This document shows, in pieces, positions 25,001-36,490 of a DNA stretch of 64,000 nucleotides. Position numbers and translations under genes: made by a program. The DNA comes from Amoebophrya sp. A120. Lineage: Eukaryota > Sar > Dinophyceae > Syndiniales > Amoebophryaceae. Under the pieces are notes generated by a model, which worked only from the letters and a program-made list of their open reading frames with translations, made no database searches and had not been told where the DNA came from. Each line of letters opens with the position of its first letter. Position 1 is the first letter of the stretch. The DNA lies in assembly GCA_905178155.1 (NCBI GenBank), contig CAJINV010000002.1, positions 558,376 to 622,375 on the forward strand. The letters are read 5' to 3'.

Positions 25001-28000
25001 TACATGCTCAACTGCAATGATGCAAGAATGGCAAAAGTGCAAGGCGGAAGATTGCGCCTTTTGCATTACAACTTTGGCGCAGATTATAATGCTATCCGGT
25101 GCGACGTCGAGAACTTGTCATGCGAAGCAGCTTGACGTTGATCCTGTAGATGATACGCATTTATTCAATTTTGCATTACAAATCCATGCAACAGTTGAGA
25201 ATGTAACGCTTGAGAACCCCATATGCGGCGGACAGCGCGCGCTCCTCCGCGTCAATCAAGGCTTTGTTCCTAACGGAGTGGGTATCAGAGTGCACAACTG
25301 CTTCTCCTCCCCCTCATTTGGAGAGCATGAACAGCAATACAAACGCCAACACATTCACTTGTGGCGCGTGTGCATGACAAATCTTCTATGCGCCGACTAG
25401 AACTGTTTGGGCTTCCAGAATTTGTCATGCCAACAGCGGCGCTACAGGGCTGCAACTGGATTTGGGATTTTGCATGGGTAGTTGTGCACTCTGATAGTAG
25501 TCGGACAGCTTCTTCGACGATTCCTCCCGCTCGACGGTCAGTTGCTTTATCGTCTTCTCCTGCCGTTTATGCATTGCAAAAGCATCGTCCTAGTGGAAAT
25601 TGCATTTACAATTTTTTCCAGAATGAAAAGTCCAATTTGTAATGCGGATTCGGGTAAAGTGGAAGTGGATGATTTGTCATGCATCGCTGCAATTACTACG
25701 AGTACGATACTTTTGCAGTGCATACCGTTGTGATTCTTCCACGATCTCCTTGTACAATTGGATCATGTCGTCCCGCTCTAATTCCGTTTTCTTCAGCTGC
25801 TGTGCGTAGGTTTGCTGCATCGAGTCCGACTTCGATTTTTCCGCGGAGAAGACTTCCCGATCCCTTTGTAAAACGGACAATTCTTCATTTAGAGTCGCGT
25901 TTTCCCGCGTCATCACCGACAAATCTTCCGCGTACAAATCTAAATCCCGTCGGTAGTTTAAGTTATCCGCCCGCTGTTGCTCCAAATTCTATTCTGAGTA
26001 AAAACATCCCCACCCCAAAGCTGTCATGCAAATCTGCATGCCAAAGAAGTGTCTCATACGAAACCACATGAGAAGCTTTTTCTAGTCGTGTTTTCGGCTT
26101 TGCGACGCTACAAATAGCATGACGCTCTAGATCTGTGATGCTGCTGAACTAGCCAAACAGGAAAACACTATGAGGACAAACTTGTCATGCGAAATAACCA
26201 AAGCTGGCTGATTTGTCTAGCAGATTTTCCATCTTGACTCAGATATGGGGACGTTTTTACCCAGGATAAATTCTCGTTGAGGTTCAAAATCCGCTCGCTC
26301 TGCTCGGAGAGTTGCTTCTCCCGGTCGGTTAACTGTTGGGAAGAGACGTCCAGTATCAACTGCAAATATGTCTGGGCCTGGAAGATTGCGAGACATTTGT
26401 CATGCATGTTTTGCATGATCCATGGCTCCTGTAATGCATGGCCTAGCATCTTCACAGATTTTTTTTTTAGAGGGCTTCCTGATCATGCCTACTCCGCATG
26501 ACAAATGCCCTTCCCCCGTAGCACAAACTGGACCCCTTTATTTGCTGGTCATGCAATAGCAATACAGATCTTTTTACAATCCACAGTTAGCATCACAAGT
26601 TCGCTTCCTTCCAGACATCCAGGGGTATTTGCAATGCATATCCAGCTTCCGCCGCAACTCTTCGATTCCGTTCTGCAGCGCAGATTCCGCTTTGTTGGAT
26701 TCTTCTAACTGCAATTCCAAGACCCGGTTTTCCTGCGCTTTCTCGTCCGCGATAGACTGCAGGCTGTCCCTCTCCTTGTCTAGCTCTTTGAGAGCGGATT
26801 GAAGTGATTGGATCGTGATCTGCTTTTCCTCTAAAATCTCGTCCTTCTTCTCCTTTGTGGATAACATTTCCGACCGCGATTGCCGTTCGAAATCCAACAC
26901 CCTCTGCGTCTCCTGTAGCTGCTGCACGAGCTGCTCCCGGGTGTGTTCCAAAGCCGTCATGAGAGACGTAAGCTGCGACTTTTCCGCCTCTAGGTTTACA
27001 CATTTTTCCTTTAATTCACTGTTCTTCGTGCTCAGCTCCTCATTTCCCTTCTCCAAAAACGTGTAGTCGGATTTCTTCGCTTCTGTGACCTTTTTATCCT
27101 GTGCAAAAGTATCGTACTCGTAGTTGTAATCGCGATTCTGCAAAACAAATTTCGTTTTCAAGCTAAATCAGCATGACAAGTTCCATTTGCCATGCTGAGC
27201 TAATTTGTATTGCAATACTACGAGTACGATACTTTTGCAATGCATACTTTTCCTTCTCTTTCAGCTCCTGCCGCAGTCGGTCCATTTCCTTCACGAAAAC
27301 AATCCTCTCCTGCTATCAAAAGGAAAAATCCCCCCTCCCCATATCGAAAAGGAAATTTGTGATGCTGATTTGTGACCACAAAACAGCTTTGTCTTGCGTA
27401 CAAGGCAAACGGCACCCATGTGGCGTATTGTGCAGCGAGTCTGTCATGCGTTTTCGCATATGTTAGACGTGTTTCGCATGCTCAGTTGCTAGCCGGCTGC
27501 GTACCCAAATGGGCTTAGAATTTGCCGCCACGCTCTTGCTGCAATTCTGTACGCAAATCCAGCATCACAAATTTCCTTTTCGTTATGGAGAGAGGGTTTT
27601 TCCTTTTGATACCTGCTCAAACGCGTTCAACTTCGTCTCGGTCTGGTCCATCGTGAAGGACTGCAGTGACTTCGAAGACTTCAGTTCCTGCAGCTCCTTC
27701 TCGATCGTATCGCACTTCTCTTCCACGAGCTTCTTTTCCTTCTGTAACTCCGTCACCAACACCTCCAGCTTTTCGCTCGATTTTTTCTCGTTGGTGACGA
27801 TAATCTCGGACTTTTCCTTCGTGAGAATCAAGTCCTGGTTTTGCTCCGCCAGGGACAGTATGGCCTGCAAAGGTATCGTACTCGTATAAATGCATCACAA
27901 ATTTTCTTAGCATGAGAAATAAAATTTGTAATGCGAATTTATTTACCTTTTAAGAAAAAGATTTGTAATGCATGATTGCAATACGAGTGCGATACTTTTG

Positions 28001-31000
28001 CACAGGATAGACAGAACTTCCTGTTGAATGGACGTCATCTCCTGGTTGAACTGCGCGACCTTGTCTAAGAGTTGCTGCTTTTCTAGCTTCAGTTCCTGCT
28101 GTAAAGATTCGTTGCGGGATAGAAGTTATGAATTGCAAAAGTATCGCACTCGTATCTTAAATGCATGACAAATTCTCTCAGCATGAGAAATAAAATTTGT
28201 ATTGCGGATTTACCTTGAGAACAAAATTTGTAATGCATGATTGCAATACGAGTACGATACTTTTGCAAGTCATAAAAGTTTCTCGTTTTCGATCTTCAAA
28301 GAGGCGTTTTCCAGGTCCTGTTCCTTCCTAGATTTTATCAACTGCAAATACGTTGAAGAAACTTGTGATGCAAGTCTGCCTATGATTGGCGCACTGCAAT
28401 ACGCAGGCAAGCATGACAAGTTCTGGAGCTGCTCCTATATGTTGCGCATTTCGCATGGCAAAGTGCGCCCTTGCGTGACAGGCAAGGGGATCTTTTCCTG
28501 CTCATGCATCACAGAGTTAAAGAGGCATGCCAGCCGAGCATGACAGTCTTGCATTCTTCCAGACCCAGACATATTTGCACTGCCTAGATTTCGAATGCTC
28601 AGAAGTGAGCCGGACGATGTCGGATTCTTTACCTTTTATTGTTTTATGTTTCACAAGTATGGATGGTTGTCTTCGTCACGCAGACACCAACAGAGGTATG
28701 AGAGGGTGCTTGTCATCTTCATGCACCGGTGAAGCTCGCATAAAATCAATGAAAAAGCAAAACAAAGAATATCAAAAATCCTACTCATTTCGGTCCGCAT
28801 GGCTTTTTCCAATTTCTCCTCAAGATCCGCCTTTTCTCTTTTCGACTCTTTCAGCTTTTCCACCCACGTGCTGCACTCGGTCTGCAATATCCAGGAAAAA
28901 AAGTGTGTAACTGTAACTTTCCTGGAGGAACAGCATCACAAATTTGCTCTGCATGACAGAGAAAACCTCTCATGCGTGGCTTGTAAGGGAAAACACAAGC
29001 GAAAAGAGGACTTCATGATGGTTGTCTGACATGACAGGCGTAACTCTGTTGCATGTTCTGCATGACAGAGTTAATAATACACCTACACACTTTTTCTCTT
29101 GCATATGCAAGCTCGTCCGTTCGGTCTCGAGGAGGGCGATGCGCTCCTGCGCGTCGTTGAGCAGGCGCTTGGCAGAAGCGTGGGAGGCCTGGTGTAGTTG
29201 TATTTGGTAAAATTAGCATGAGAAAAAACGTTATTGAATGTAGATTTTTGCATGACAAGTTCATTTTCATCACTATCGCATGGAGTGCCTATTCCGCATT
29301 AGAAATGCCCTTCCCGCGTAGCAAAAATCGCATCCCCTTTGCTGCTCACGCAATACAGATTTTTTTGGAATCCGAATGCAGCATCACAAGTTGCATTCTT
29401 CCAGACCCAGACATTTTTACATTTGATATTGCACCTGATCGTACAACGTTTTCTCTTTTTGCTTCAAAACTTGGAGTATCACCTGCAGGTATGTCGGAGT
29501 TTGGAAAGAACTTGTGATGCGGGCTCGACAGTCATGAGGACGCCTCCAATCGCAGCGAAGCACGACAAGTTTTTGAGTCGCTAGGCGTTGCCCATTCTGC
29601 ATGGCAAACTGCGTTTCTGCATGACAGTAACCACTCGGGGCGCTTGGATAACGTACATGACAGACTTGAGACTCATGCTGGCCGAGCATGACAAACCTGG
29701 CCTTCTGCCCGACCCAGACATATTTGCAATTGATATGGAGAATTTTCTGGTAGGGTTCGAGCCGCAAAGCAACGTATTGTTCCGTAATTTTGTCGTACTC
29801 TTGGTTCGCGGCTTTTGTCATAGAAGTTGAGGATGTAGTACAACCACCGCCGGGTATAGATTCGTTTTTGCCCATAGTTGCAGAAGTTCCTGGATGCTGA
29901 TTCCCCTGCAGCTTGATGTAGTTTTCTTCTTCTTCTTCTTCTTCTTCTTCTCTCACCGACAGCACATTCATCTGTTTCAAGATCGGATCCACATCGTCCA
30001 GATCCTCCTCCTCGTTCACCGTGCCAATCGACGACATGAGCACAGATGGGTTCACCGCGGTTCTTTTGTGCTTCTTATTACTAGATGTTTGTTCCCCCGG
30101 AGCAGCTGCACCTCCGGGGTTGACTGAAATAGTTGACCCTGTGGAAGTTGTTGACAACACGGAGGAATTAATGATCTTGTTTCTCGACGTAGACACGGCA
30201 TTCAATCTCCCGTGTAGTTGCTGCTGTTGCTGCCCCCCGGAGGTTCCACGTGGGGCTGGGGAGTAAGTCGTGCGTTGTGGTTTATTTTTCAATTTTAAAT
30301 TTTCATTTGTTTTCCCAGGAACGACACCTCCGCCACTCCCGCTGTTCAAATTCCGCCACCTCCCGCTGTTCATTTTTGCATGACAAGTTCATTTTCATCA
30401 CTATCGCATGGAGTAGTAAGTACTTTCAGCTCCATTTCCTCCGACTTCAGCGTTATCACACAGAAAAAAGTTTTATTGTTTGCAGTCGCGCATGACAAGC
30501 TTGCCAATCATGCATTTGCATGCTATGATTGCAACATAAATTTGTCACGCCGAAGACACAACAACTTTTTGCCCATCTGATAAGCGCAACCGCTTCCTCA
30601 TCCCTTTTTCTCCTCGCCTCTAGCTCTGCCTGCTGCGACTTCTTCAGCTCTGATATCGCGGCCAACTGCTGCTCCAAATCGCCCCGTAAACTGCTCACCT
30701 CGTAATTCAACGAAGCAATTTCGGCGTCCTTCGCTCCCAACTGGAGCAGTCTCTCTTCCAAATATTTTTGTAGCGACCCCTTTTCGTCCTTCAAATCGTG
30801 CAAAGATTGCATCAGCTCGGACACCTGGGACTGCATTTTCTCGCTCTGTTTCATGGTGGAAGACGCGGAAATCGAGGTCGAATGGTTCTGCAGTTTCCAC
30901 TGCCGGAGCTGTTGCTCGGTTTCCTCTAATTATTGCAAGGAAAAATCCTCGCTCCCCATATTGCAAACGCATCCGTCTGAAAATTTGCGATGCAGATTTG

Positions 31001-34000
31001 TGGCCACAGATCGCGCCGGTCTTGCAGCAAGCCAAGCGCAGGCAGTCCGCCACGTTATGCAGGCGATTTGTAATGCCGTAGGGACTACATGGCAGCCGTG
31101 TACCATGCTAGGCGCCTACACCAAAAGGGCCCTACCTAGGCTTGCGATCTGCGTGCAGTCCTCTACTGCAAGACAAATCGGATTTGTGTACGCAAATCCA
31201 GCATCAGAGATTTCCTTTTCGATATGGGGAGGGGGGATTTTTCCTTCTGATACTAATTCCGCCGTTTTTAAAGCCAGTTGCGTCCGGGTGTTCACCTTCT
31301 CCGCGTTGGACTGCGCTAAATCCGCGGTGATGCGCTCCACGAGTTGCTCCAGCTCCTGGACGCGGGCGTCCGTTATCGTATTTAAAAACGCCCTCACCGC
31401 GCAGTTGTAATGCAAATCTGCATACTGAAAACGTTTCTTATGCGGAGCCCCATGGGAGCAAGCATTTTCTAGCCGTGTTTTGGAATTTGTCATTCTCCAA
31501 TCAGCATGATATACTAAGTTCGTGATGCTGCTGAACAACCTCAAATAACAGCACACTACGAGTCCAAATTTGTCATGCCAAACAGGCAAAACTTGTGGAT
31601 TTGTCTAGCCGATTCCCCATCTTGACTCTGGGGTGGGGACGTTTTTACATAGGATATCCGTGTTCAGAGACCCGTCGTCGAAGGGGGATTTCAGGGCGGC
31701 CTGATAGATCGTGGTGTTCTTGGGCAACTTCAACTTCTACAACAAAGATATTATCAATCACATCTTGTTCTCAATCATAATTCCAGTATCATTTTCGTGC
31801 ACGACCTTGACATTACCAACACGATGGCTGCCTCTTCTAGGAGCAGAGAAACACGGTTTAAAAATACGTCCAGCCGCAGCTGCACGACAGTGAACTGGCT
31901 TTTCACGCTGGACAGCTCCTCCTGGGTGGTCTTCAGTTCGTCTTCTTTCTGCTTCTTTTGGTTTCGCATCTCCCCCATTTCCACTTTGAGCTCCGCCAGT
32001 TCGTTGTTGCAGGACACAAATTGTGCGTGCTTTTCCATTATGCGCTGAAAATATGTTCGGGTCGGGAAAGAACCTGTGATGCTGTGACTTGCGTATGATT
32101 GAAGCCCTTGCAATGGCAGCCAAGCATGACAAGTTTTTGGGACCACGCCTGCTGATGCCTAGCACGCATTACAAATTGCCTTTTTGCATGACAAAGGAAG
32201 CTCCTCTTTTACTACACCTGCAATACAGAAGATTTTCCAGGAATGCAAGACACGCATTACAAGTTCCACTTTATTTCAAGACCCAGACGTATTTGCATTT
32301 GATATCCATCACCGAGTTTTCGATTGTCGAATGCTCCTTGGTCAACTGGGTTAACTTTTCGATTTTGTTCTCGTACTCGTATGCATCCGCAGAAGTATCT
32401 GTATCGCACTGGTACTGTGATTGCAGATATTTGCATGTCAAATCTCTTTTTTGAAGGTAAACGTAAATCTACATGACAAATTTCATTTTTCATGAAGAGG
32501 AAATTATCTGCCATGCGATTTCTACTAGTACGATACTTCAACTTTTGCAATGCATAACTCAGCCTCCTTCTCGATCTGCATCTGGTACCGGGTCTGCAGG
32601 GCCGCCAGATCGTGTTTCAAGTTGTTGTGGGCTTGCTTCTATGCATGGCAGAAGTAAGAACGCACTCGTGTTTTGTGATAGCTGCCGACCTTGCATGACA
32701 AATCTGGTTTCTATAGGTAACTCAGCATGACAAATTCCATTTGTCATGTTTAGGAAATTTGTAATGCGATTCATACTATACTTCTGCAATGCATAGCTTC
32801 AAATTATCAAACGCTGCAGTCGAGGTGCTGGCGTTCGCTTCGTTCATTTGCTCCGCCTTGCGCAGTATGCAATGCAAAAGTATCGCACTCGTACTTCTGA
32901 TTGCAGTTATGCATTACAAATCCAGATCTTAAGGTAAATCCGCATTACAACTTCCATTTCTAATGCTGAGAAAATTTGTATTGCAATCACTACTAGCACG
33001 TACGATAATTTTGCAGTTCATACGCAGCCGGTCGCGCAGCTGCCGGATTTCCACCTTGATTAATTTTCTAGAAGCATGGTCATCATGCAGTGAAGAAGAA
33101 AGACGCAACGCGTCGTCCTCCATTGTGTCGAGTCATCGACAGTACACATTCTTTCTGCAAATTTTAGGTCCATTGTCTCTGCATGCGGTAATTGTACAAA
33201 ATCTTACCTCGGCTTCCTCATTGTTCTGCGTTTTTGCGAGTCCCAGAGTTTATCGTAGGAAAGAGGAAAACCACGTGTCCCTTGACGACGTCTATTAGAA
33301 TTACCTACTGCTAATTCGCCAAAGAAGTGATGTTCATCGTCCTACATTCATACGACAGAGCAGTAGAACGGCTTTTTTTTCACCCTGTGCAAGAGCTCTG
33401 GTTTCATGCACAAGCTATGCTCAGCATGGATGCGGGTAGAAGTATGTTCACCTTCTTCCTTCTACTACAAAGTGTAATGGCTGCAAATGTGAAGAAATCC
33501 TTGGTCGTATCAACTAAGGCTAAGGATTTTTACGTCGTCGAGGTGGCGATTTCTTTTTCCTCACCATAGACTTTTTTGCTGCTCCAATTGGTCCTGCAAA
33601 GCCCGTATGCATTGCAAAAATGTCTGGGTCTGGAAGGATGCAAGGTTTGTCATGCACAGGTCCATGACACCTGACGTCTGTGATGCATGCCCTAGCATCA
33701 CAGATTTTGTGAGGGTTTCCTGATGCCTATATCGCTTGAGAAATGCCTTCTCGCCGTGGCAAAAACTGGACCTCATTTGCTGTTCATGCAATACAGATTT
33801 TTGTAGTATCCAAATGCAGCATCACAAGTTGCAACCTTCCAGATGAACCAGACATATTTGCATTTGATATCCCGCTTTTCTCGATTGAACCTCTCCTCGA
33901 GGGCGGCGGTTTGCCTGATGGAGGTATCGTTCAAATTTGGTAAGATGCATTTTCTGCATGACAACCATATGCCCACTTGCAATATCCGCATGACAAATCA

Positions 34001-34493
34001 CTATTTACGTATATATTCCTGTACCTTCTCGCGTTCTCCTCGAACTTTGCCACGTCTTTCTGTCTATCAAGTGCAAATATGTCTAAACCGCAAGATTTGT
34101 CATGCATCTCGTGCACCACGCACATCGTCTGGAATGCACACAAAAGCATCACAAATTTTGTGACACCTTTCTCATGCCTATCCCGCATGAGAAATCCGCA
34201 TTTTACCTAGCAAGAAGCGGGCAGCTTTTGGCGTTCGTGCAACACAGCTTTTTTGTGGTCGAGACTTAGCATGACAAGTTGCAGTCTTCCAGACGACCCA
34301 GACATGTTTGCATTTGATACTGTCGGTTCCCCTCGGAATCCTCATACCGCTGCTTTAGCAAGTGGAAGGACTCCACTGATTTGAGCAAGTCCTGTAGCAA
34401 GTGGTCCACTATGGGTGCGGCCTCGTGCGGGAAGTGTTCTGTGTAATGCAGCTCGGCTAGCCGCCGTTTCAGCACGGCGTAGACGTCCGACAT
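22065..34493 (-). CDS. CEP135: CEP135/BLD10-like centriolar coiled-coil protein, intron-rich
   Basis: The ATG at 34493 opens MSDVYAVLKRRLAELHYTE, then PIVDHLLQDLLKSVESFHLL. This matches the conserved N-terminal pattern of CEP135 (Tyr, Arg-Leu, Leu-x-Tyr, Pro-x-Val, Asp-Leu, Glu-Ser). Later exons are almost pure heptad coiled coil. The exon at 25725-25989 holds YAEDLSVMTRENATLNEEL, close to the conserved late segment of CEP135/TSGA10, and the one near 24.2-24.4 kb has RNKKLEALLAEVRKSSS, like the family C-terminus. CEP135 is a microtubule-binding cartwheel/pinhead protein of centrioles and basal bodies, fitting a flagellated cell. About 28 exons, some under 30 nt, lie between introners; a few plain GT-AG introns remain (e.g. 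33157-33208). The 3' end below 23.3 kb is uncertain. Other long coiled-coil families cannot be fully excluded. Confidence 0.55.
22360..22631. mobile_element. introner, family B
   Basis: B-family ends; exact 5-bp flank GAAGT. Located in the uncertain 3' part of the CEP135-like gene. Confidence 0.85.
22695..22844. mobile_element. introner, family A
   Basis: Ends TATGAACTGTAAAAGCATCG and CGATACTTTTGCAGTTCATA; exact 5-bp flank TGCGG. Confidence 0.9.
23369..23692. mobile_element. introner, family C
   Basis: C-family ends (GGAAAAATCCCCCCTCCCCA left, its complement right); exact flank CCTCA. On the gene strand the duplication supplies GT...AG ends (G|GTATCA to TGAG|G), making a canonical intron. 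Confidence 0.9.
23738..23962. mobile_element. introner, family G
   Basis: Ends TATCCAGGGAAAAAAGTGTAA and the complement near TGTAACACTATTTTTCTCAC; exact flank TTCGC. Follows the EYREK exon. Confidence 0.88.
24652..24911. mobile_element. introner, family B
   Basis: B-family ends with exact flank CTCCA; sits between EGLTQEAEEKLRRERE and the VVALKQQVSDLCQRLE exon. Confidence 0.9.
24983..25223. mobile_element. introner, family F
   Basis: Ends TATGGCGTTCTCAACTGTTA and the complement (AACGCTTGAGAACCCCATA); flanks CGCGG and TGCGG differ by one base. Confidence 0.85.
25283..25496. mobile_element. introner, family E
   Basis: Ends TATCAGAGTGCACAACTGCT and AGTTGTGCACTCTGATA form a perfect outer inverted repeat; the flank duplication is imperfect. 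Confidence 0.82.
25568..25724. mobile_element. introner, family A
   Basis: A-family ends; exact flank CCGTT. Separates EIVEESQR from RQEKTIKQLTVEREE. Confidence 0.9.
25990..26268. mobile_element. introner, family D
   Basis: D-family ends (GTAAAAACATCCCCACCCCA and its complement before CCAGGATA); exact flank AATTC. Confidence 0.9.
26354..26640. mobile_element. introner, family B
   Basis: B-family left end; right end slightly decayed (CTTCCAGACATCCAGGGG). Exact flank TCCAG. Confidence 0.88.
27095..27246. mobile_element. introner, family A
   Basis: A-family ends with exact flank CTTTT; between two heptad-repeat exons. Confidence 0.88.
27314..27611. mobile_element. introner, family C
   Basis: C-family ends; exact flank CCTGC. 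On the minus strand the intron can be read as GTATCA...GATAGCAG, canonical GT-AG, with the AG donated by the duplicated target. Confidence 0.92.
27859..28009. mobile_element. introner, family A
   Basis: A-family ends; exact flank GACAG. Between LSLAEQNQDLILTKEK and IQQEVLS exons. Confidence 0.9.
28127..28274. mobile_element. introner, family A
   Basis: A-family ends (TATGAATTGCAAAAGTATCG left); flank AAGT on both sides. Confidence 0.85.
28336..28586. mobile_element. introner, family B
   Basis: B-family ends, the right one altered to CCTA; exact flank GATTT fixes the border. Confidence 0.85.
28888..29104. mobile_element. introner, family G
   Basis: G-family ends (TATCCAGGAAAAAAAGTGTG); exact flank TGCAA. 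Between TECSTWVEKLKES and QASHASAKRLL exons. Confidence 0.88.
29292..30370 (-). other. inserted copy of part of the C2 gene within a CEP135-gene intron
   Basis: 29424-30358 is nearly identical to 17.21-18.60 kb (I saw one difference, TTGGAGTATC versus TTGGATTATC), except that 17.66-18.11 kb is missing. On its left is the right half of a family B introner (29292-29423). The whole block is bracketed by a 43-bp direct repeat (29249-29291 and about 30371-30414) that matches one plain intron of the host gene. The copy keeps the C2-gene reading frame but is probably removed with the intron. Recent segmental insertion or assembly error are both possible. Confidence 0.75.
29490..29735. mobile_element. 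introner, family B (inside the copied block)
   Basis: Near-identical to 17291-17536, carried along with the copied C2-gene fragment. This shows that genomic, unspliced sequence was copied. Confidence 0.85.
30454..30582. mobile_element. introner, family I (short)
   Basis: Ends TATCACACAGAAAAAAGTTT and the complement (AACTTTTTGCCCATCTGATA); flanks AGCGT and AGCGC. Ends the exon with SELKKSQQAELEARRKRDEE. Confidence 0.8.
30931..31252. mobile_element. introner, family C
   Basis: C-family ends; exact flank CTAAT. Confidence 0.9.
31374..31656. mobile_element. introner, family D
   Basis: D-family ends, left one diverged (TATCGTATTTAAAAACGCCC); exact flank TCCGT. Confidence 0.88.
32039..32304. mobile_element. 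introner, family B
   Basis: Diverged B-family ends (GTTCGGGTCGGGAAAG left); exact flank TCCAT. Confidence 0.85.
32380..32556. mobile_element. introner, family A
   Basis: A-family ends with small insertions (ATACTTCAACTTTTGCAATG); flanks ACTCG and ACTCA. Confidence 0.82.
32640..32795. mobile_element. introner, family A
   Basis: Decayed A-family ends (TATGCATGGCAGAAGTAAG / ACTTCTGCAATGCATA); exact flank GCTTC. Confidence 0.87.
32866..33022. mobile_element. introner, family A
   Basis: A-family ends; exact flank CGCAG. Precedes the AEQMNEANASTSTAAF exon. Confidence 0.88.
33606..33869. mobile_element. introner, family B
   Basis: B-family ends; flank CCCG on both sides. Separates RALQDQLEQQKS from TAALEERFNREKRD. 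Confidence 0.87.
34065..34319. mobile_element. introner, family B
   Basis: B-family ends, partly decayed left; exact flank CTGTC. First intron of the CEP135-like gene. Confidence 0.88.
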
Positions 34494-35374
34494 GATTTTG
34501 GTTCTTTATGTCGGGGCACCGCAGGACGACCTCCACGAAGATCTTCGCGATCGAGCGGGAGGGCACCACCGCTCCTGCAGCGGTGGGCGGCGCTACTTAG
34601 TACCGCGGGTCGAGGAACTTGTGTCCTATCGCAGGACCGGGAAGCCGCGGCGCTAAATCGCAAAGGCTAGCTATGATACAGCACGACCCTTGCGTCGTCG
34701 CAAAGCAACATCTTGCTTGCTTTTTTTCGTTTATTTCACGGCATAGTGCGGTTGCAACACGACTTTCTACACCTACTCGCTCCGCCTATTTCATCATTCA
34801 TGGTGAGAGGTACTGCAGATAGGTACATCTAACTAGTAAACCTAAATAACTAGAGCAGACACAGAGAAAAGAGACGAAAACTCGAAGCATGCACTTGAAG
34901 AAGAACAGCTCGAGCTCTGAGTGGAAAAATATTTTCAACCAGCATGACCTAGTACACACGACGACGTCACGTCGGTCACCACGACCACCTCACATGCTAT
35001 ACAGTATGTACGCGCTCAACAGCAGTAGTCACCGCGCCAACTCAAACAAACTAGGTACTGCAGATTATACCTGGAAACACAACGAAAACACGAACAACAG
35101 AGCCAGCGGGCCTGTACCTTCTGTCTTGGTTGCTGGGTGATCATTCTTATTGCCAGCATGTCCCGAAGATTTTTTCATTTTTTCTGATAAAACAAAGTGG
35201 TGTACAAAATAAATTCAAGCTCGTTCTTCAGTTTTGCAGTGTCTTTCAGTGTACTTTTAGCTCAACATCTCGGCATCCCACCTTCAACTAGGCACGATGC
35301 TTTGCAGCTCTGGCACTAGAACTTTACGTAGCCGCTTTACGGCTCTTTCATCTTCTTGCGCTTCCGTCTCTTAC

Positions 35375-35417
35375 TTTCTCCAAAGTCGCGCATCATTTTT
35401 CACTGCAGCTGCGCTCC
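35375..35417 (+). repeat. 43-bp dispersed repeat, copy 1
   Basis: TTTCTCCAAAGTCGCGCATC... repeated perfectly at 36448-36490. No open frame is shared. Confidence 0.85.
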
Positions 35418-35429
35418 GTCATCATTTTT

Positions 35430-36270
35430 AGACCAATGATGAGGAAAAATCTCTCAGGAATGGGAAGGGATGGCTGCACCTCCAATGTGACCGTCACATC
35501 GACGCCGCCCATAGAGTCGCCCAGCAGGGGTTCCGGAGGCTGCTTTACCTGCAGATTGTATGGAGTTGTTCACGCATGACAAGGCCGGCAGTAATTGTGA
35601 CGCGCCGACGGAATGATAAATCAATTGAGCATAATTGCATGATTTCTTTCACCAGCAAATCGCGCAATTTCTATACAAGAAAGAAGTACCTCAGGAGCTG
35701 CACAAAAATCGTTTCCGCAAGGGGGCGTCACGGATGAATCTGGCATTTCCACATCCGACGACGCGACGACACCGACAGAGTTTGCGTCGGCACTAGAGGA
35801 GCTTGAGGGCGCTGGCAGAATTCTGACACTGCTGGAGGTGACCTTGTGTGCCTCGAGAATCAAGAGCTCGTGTTGTGAGCATGACGACACGAAGTTTCAT
35901 TGATGATGACATTAGTGTTATTTTTGCATGACAGATCTCCAAAACCAAATTGTGCATATCATGATCAGATCCCAAAACTATAGTACCTCGCCGTCATGAT
36001 TGCACTGCTGCTTAACATACGCGAGGGAAATCCTAGAAAAAACCGGCGTGTAGTGTAAATATCAACGTACTGCATTCATACGCAAGAAAATGAAAACAAA
36101 AATTCTTCCGCATAACAACGGATTCTGCTTTGCATTCCACGACTACGACAGTAGCTTGTTACTCTAAACACAGGTTTTTTCGCCTTGCATATCGGTGCCG
36201 GACTCAAGAGTAGCGTCTGGCATGGACACATCTGGAGCGAGATCATTCGTGCGGCGGTCGACTGGGAGTG
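35430..36270 (-). CDS. possible small Ser/Pro-rich gene, partial model
   Basis: Weak model. One exon holds AHKVTSSSVRILPAPSSSSS and ASSDVEMPDSSVTPPCGND. A GTACTT donor near 35.69 kb and a CTGCAG acceptor near 35.55 kb join it in frame to VKQPPEPLLGDSMGGVDVTV. A block at 36.18-36.26 kb reads LAPDVSMPDATLESGTDMQ, similar to DVEMPDSS, and may be another exon. Start and stop are not fixed, and no function is suggested. Confidence 0.3.
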
Positions 36271-36447
36271 TATACATATGAAAAACCGAACCCCTCCTCC
36301 TCCCTACGTTCCGGAAAGGGAGGGAAACACAAACACATTATCAAAATGTTGAAAATTTTATTTAGAATAGGTTGCTACCATCAAAGTGTTAAACGACCTA
36401 TCATACACTGGGAAAAACACAAACGCCCTGCTATATCATCTGTTTTT

Positions 36448-36490
36448 TTTCTCCAAAGTCGCGCATCATTTTTCACTGCAGCTGCGCTCC
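36448..36490 (+). repeat. 43-bp dispersed repeat, copy 2
   Basis: Same orientation as copy 1, 1,073 bp away. Confidence 0.85.
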
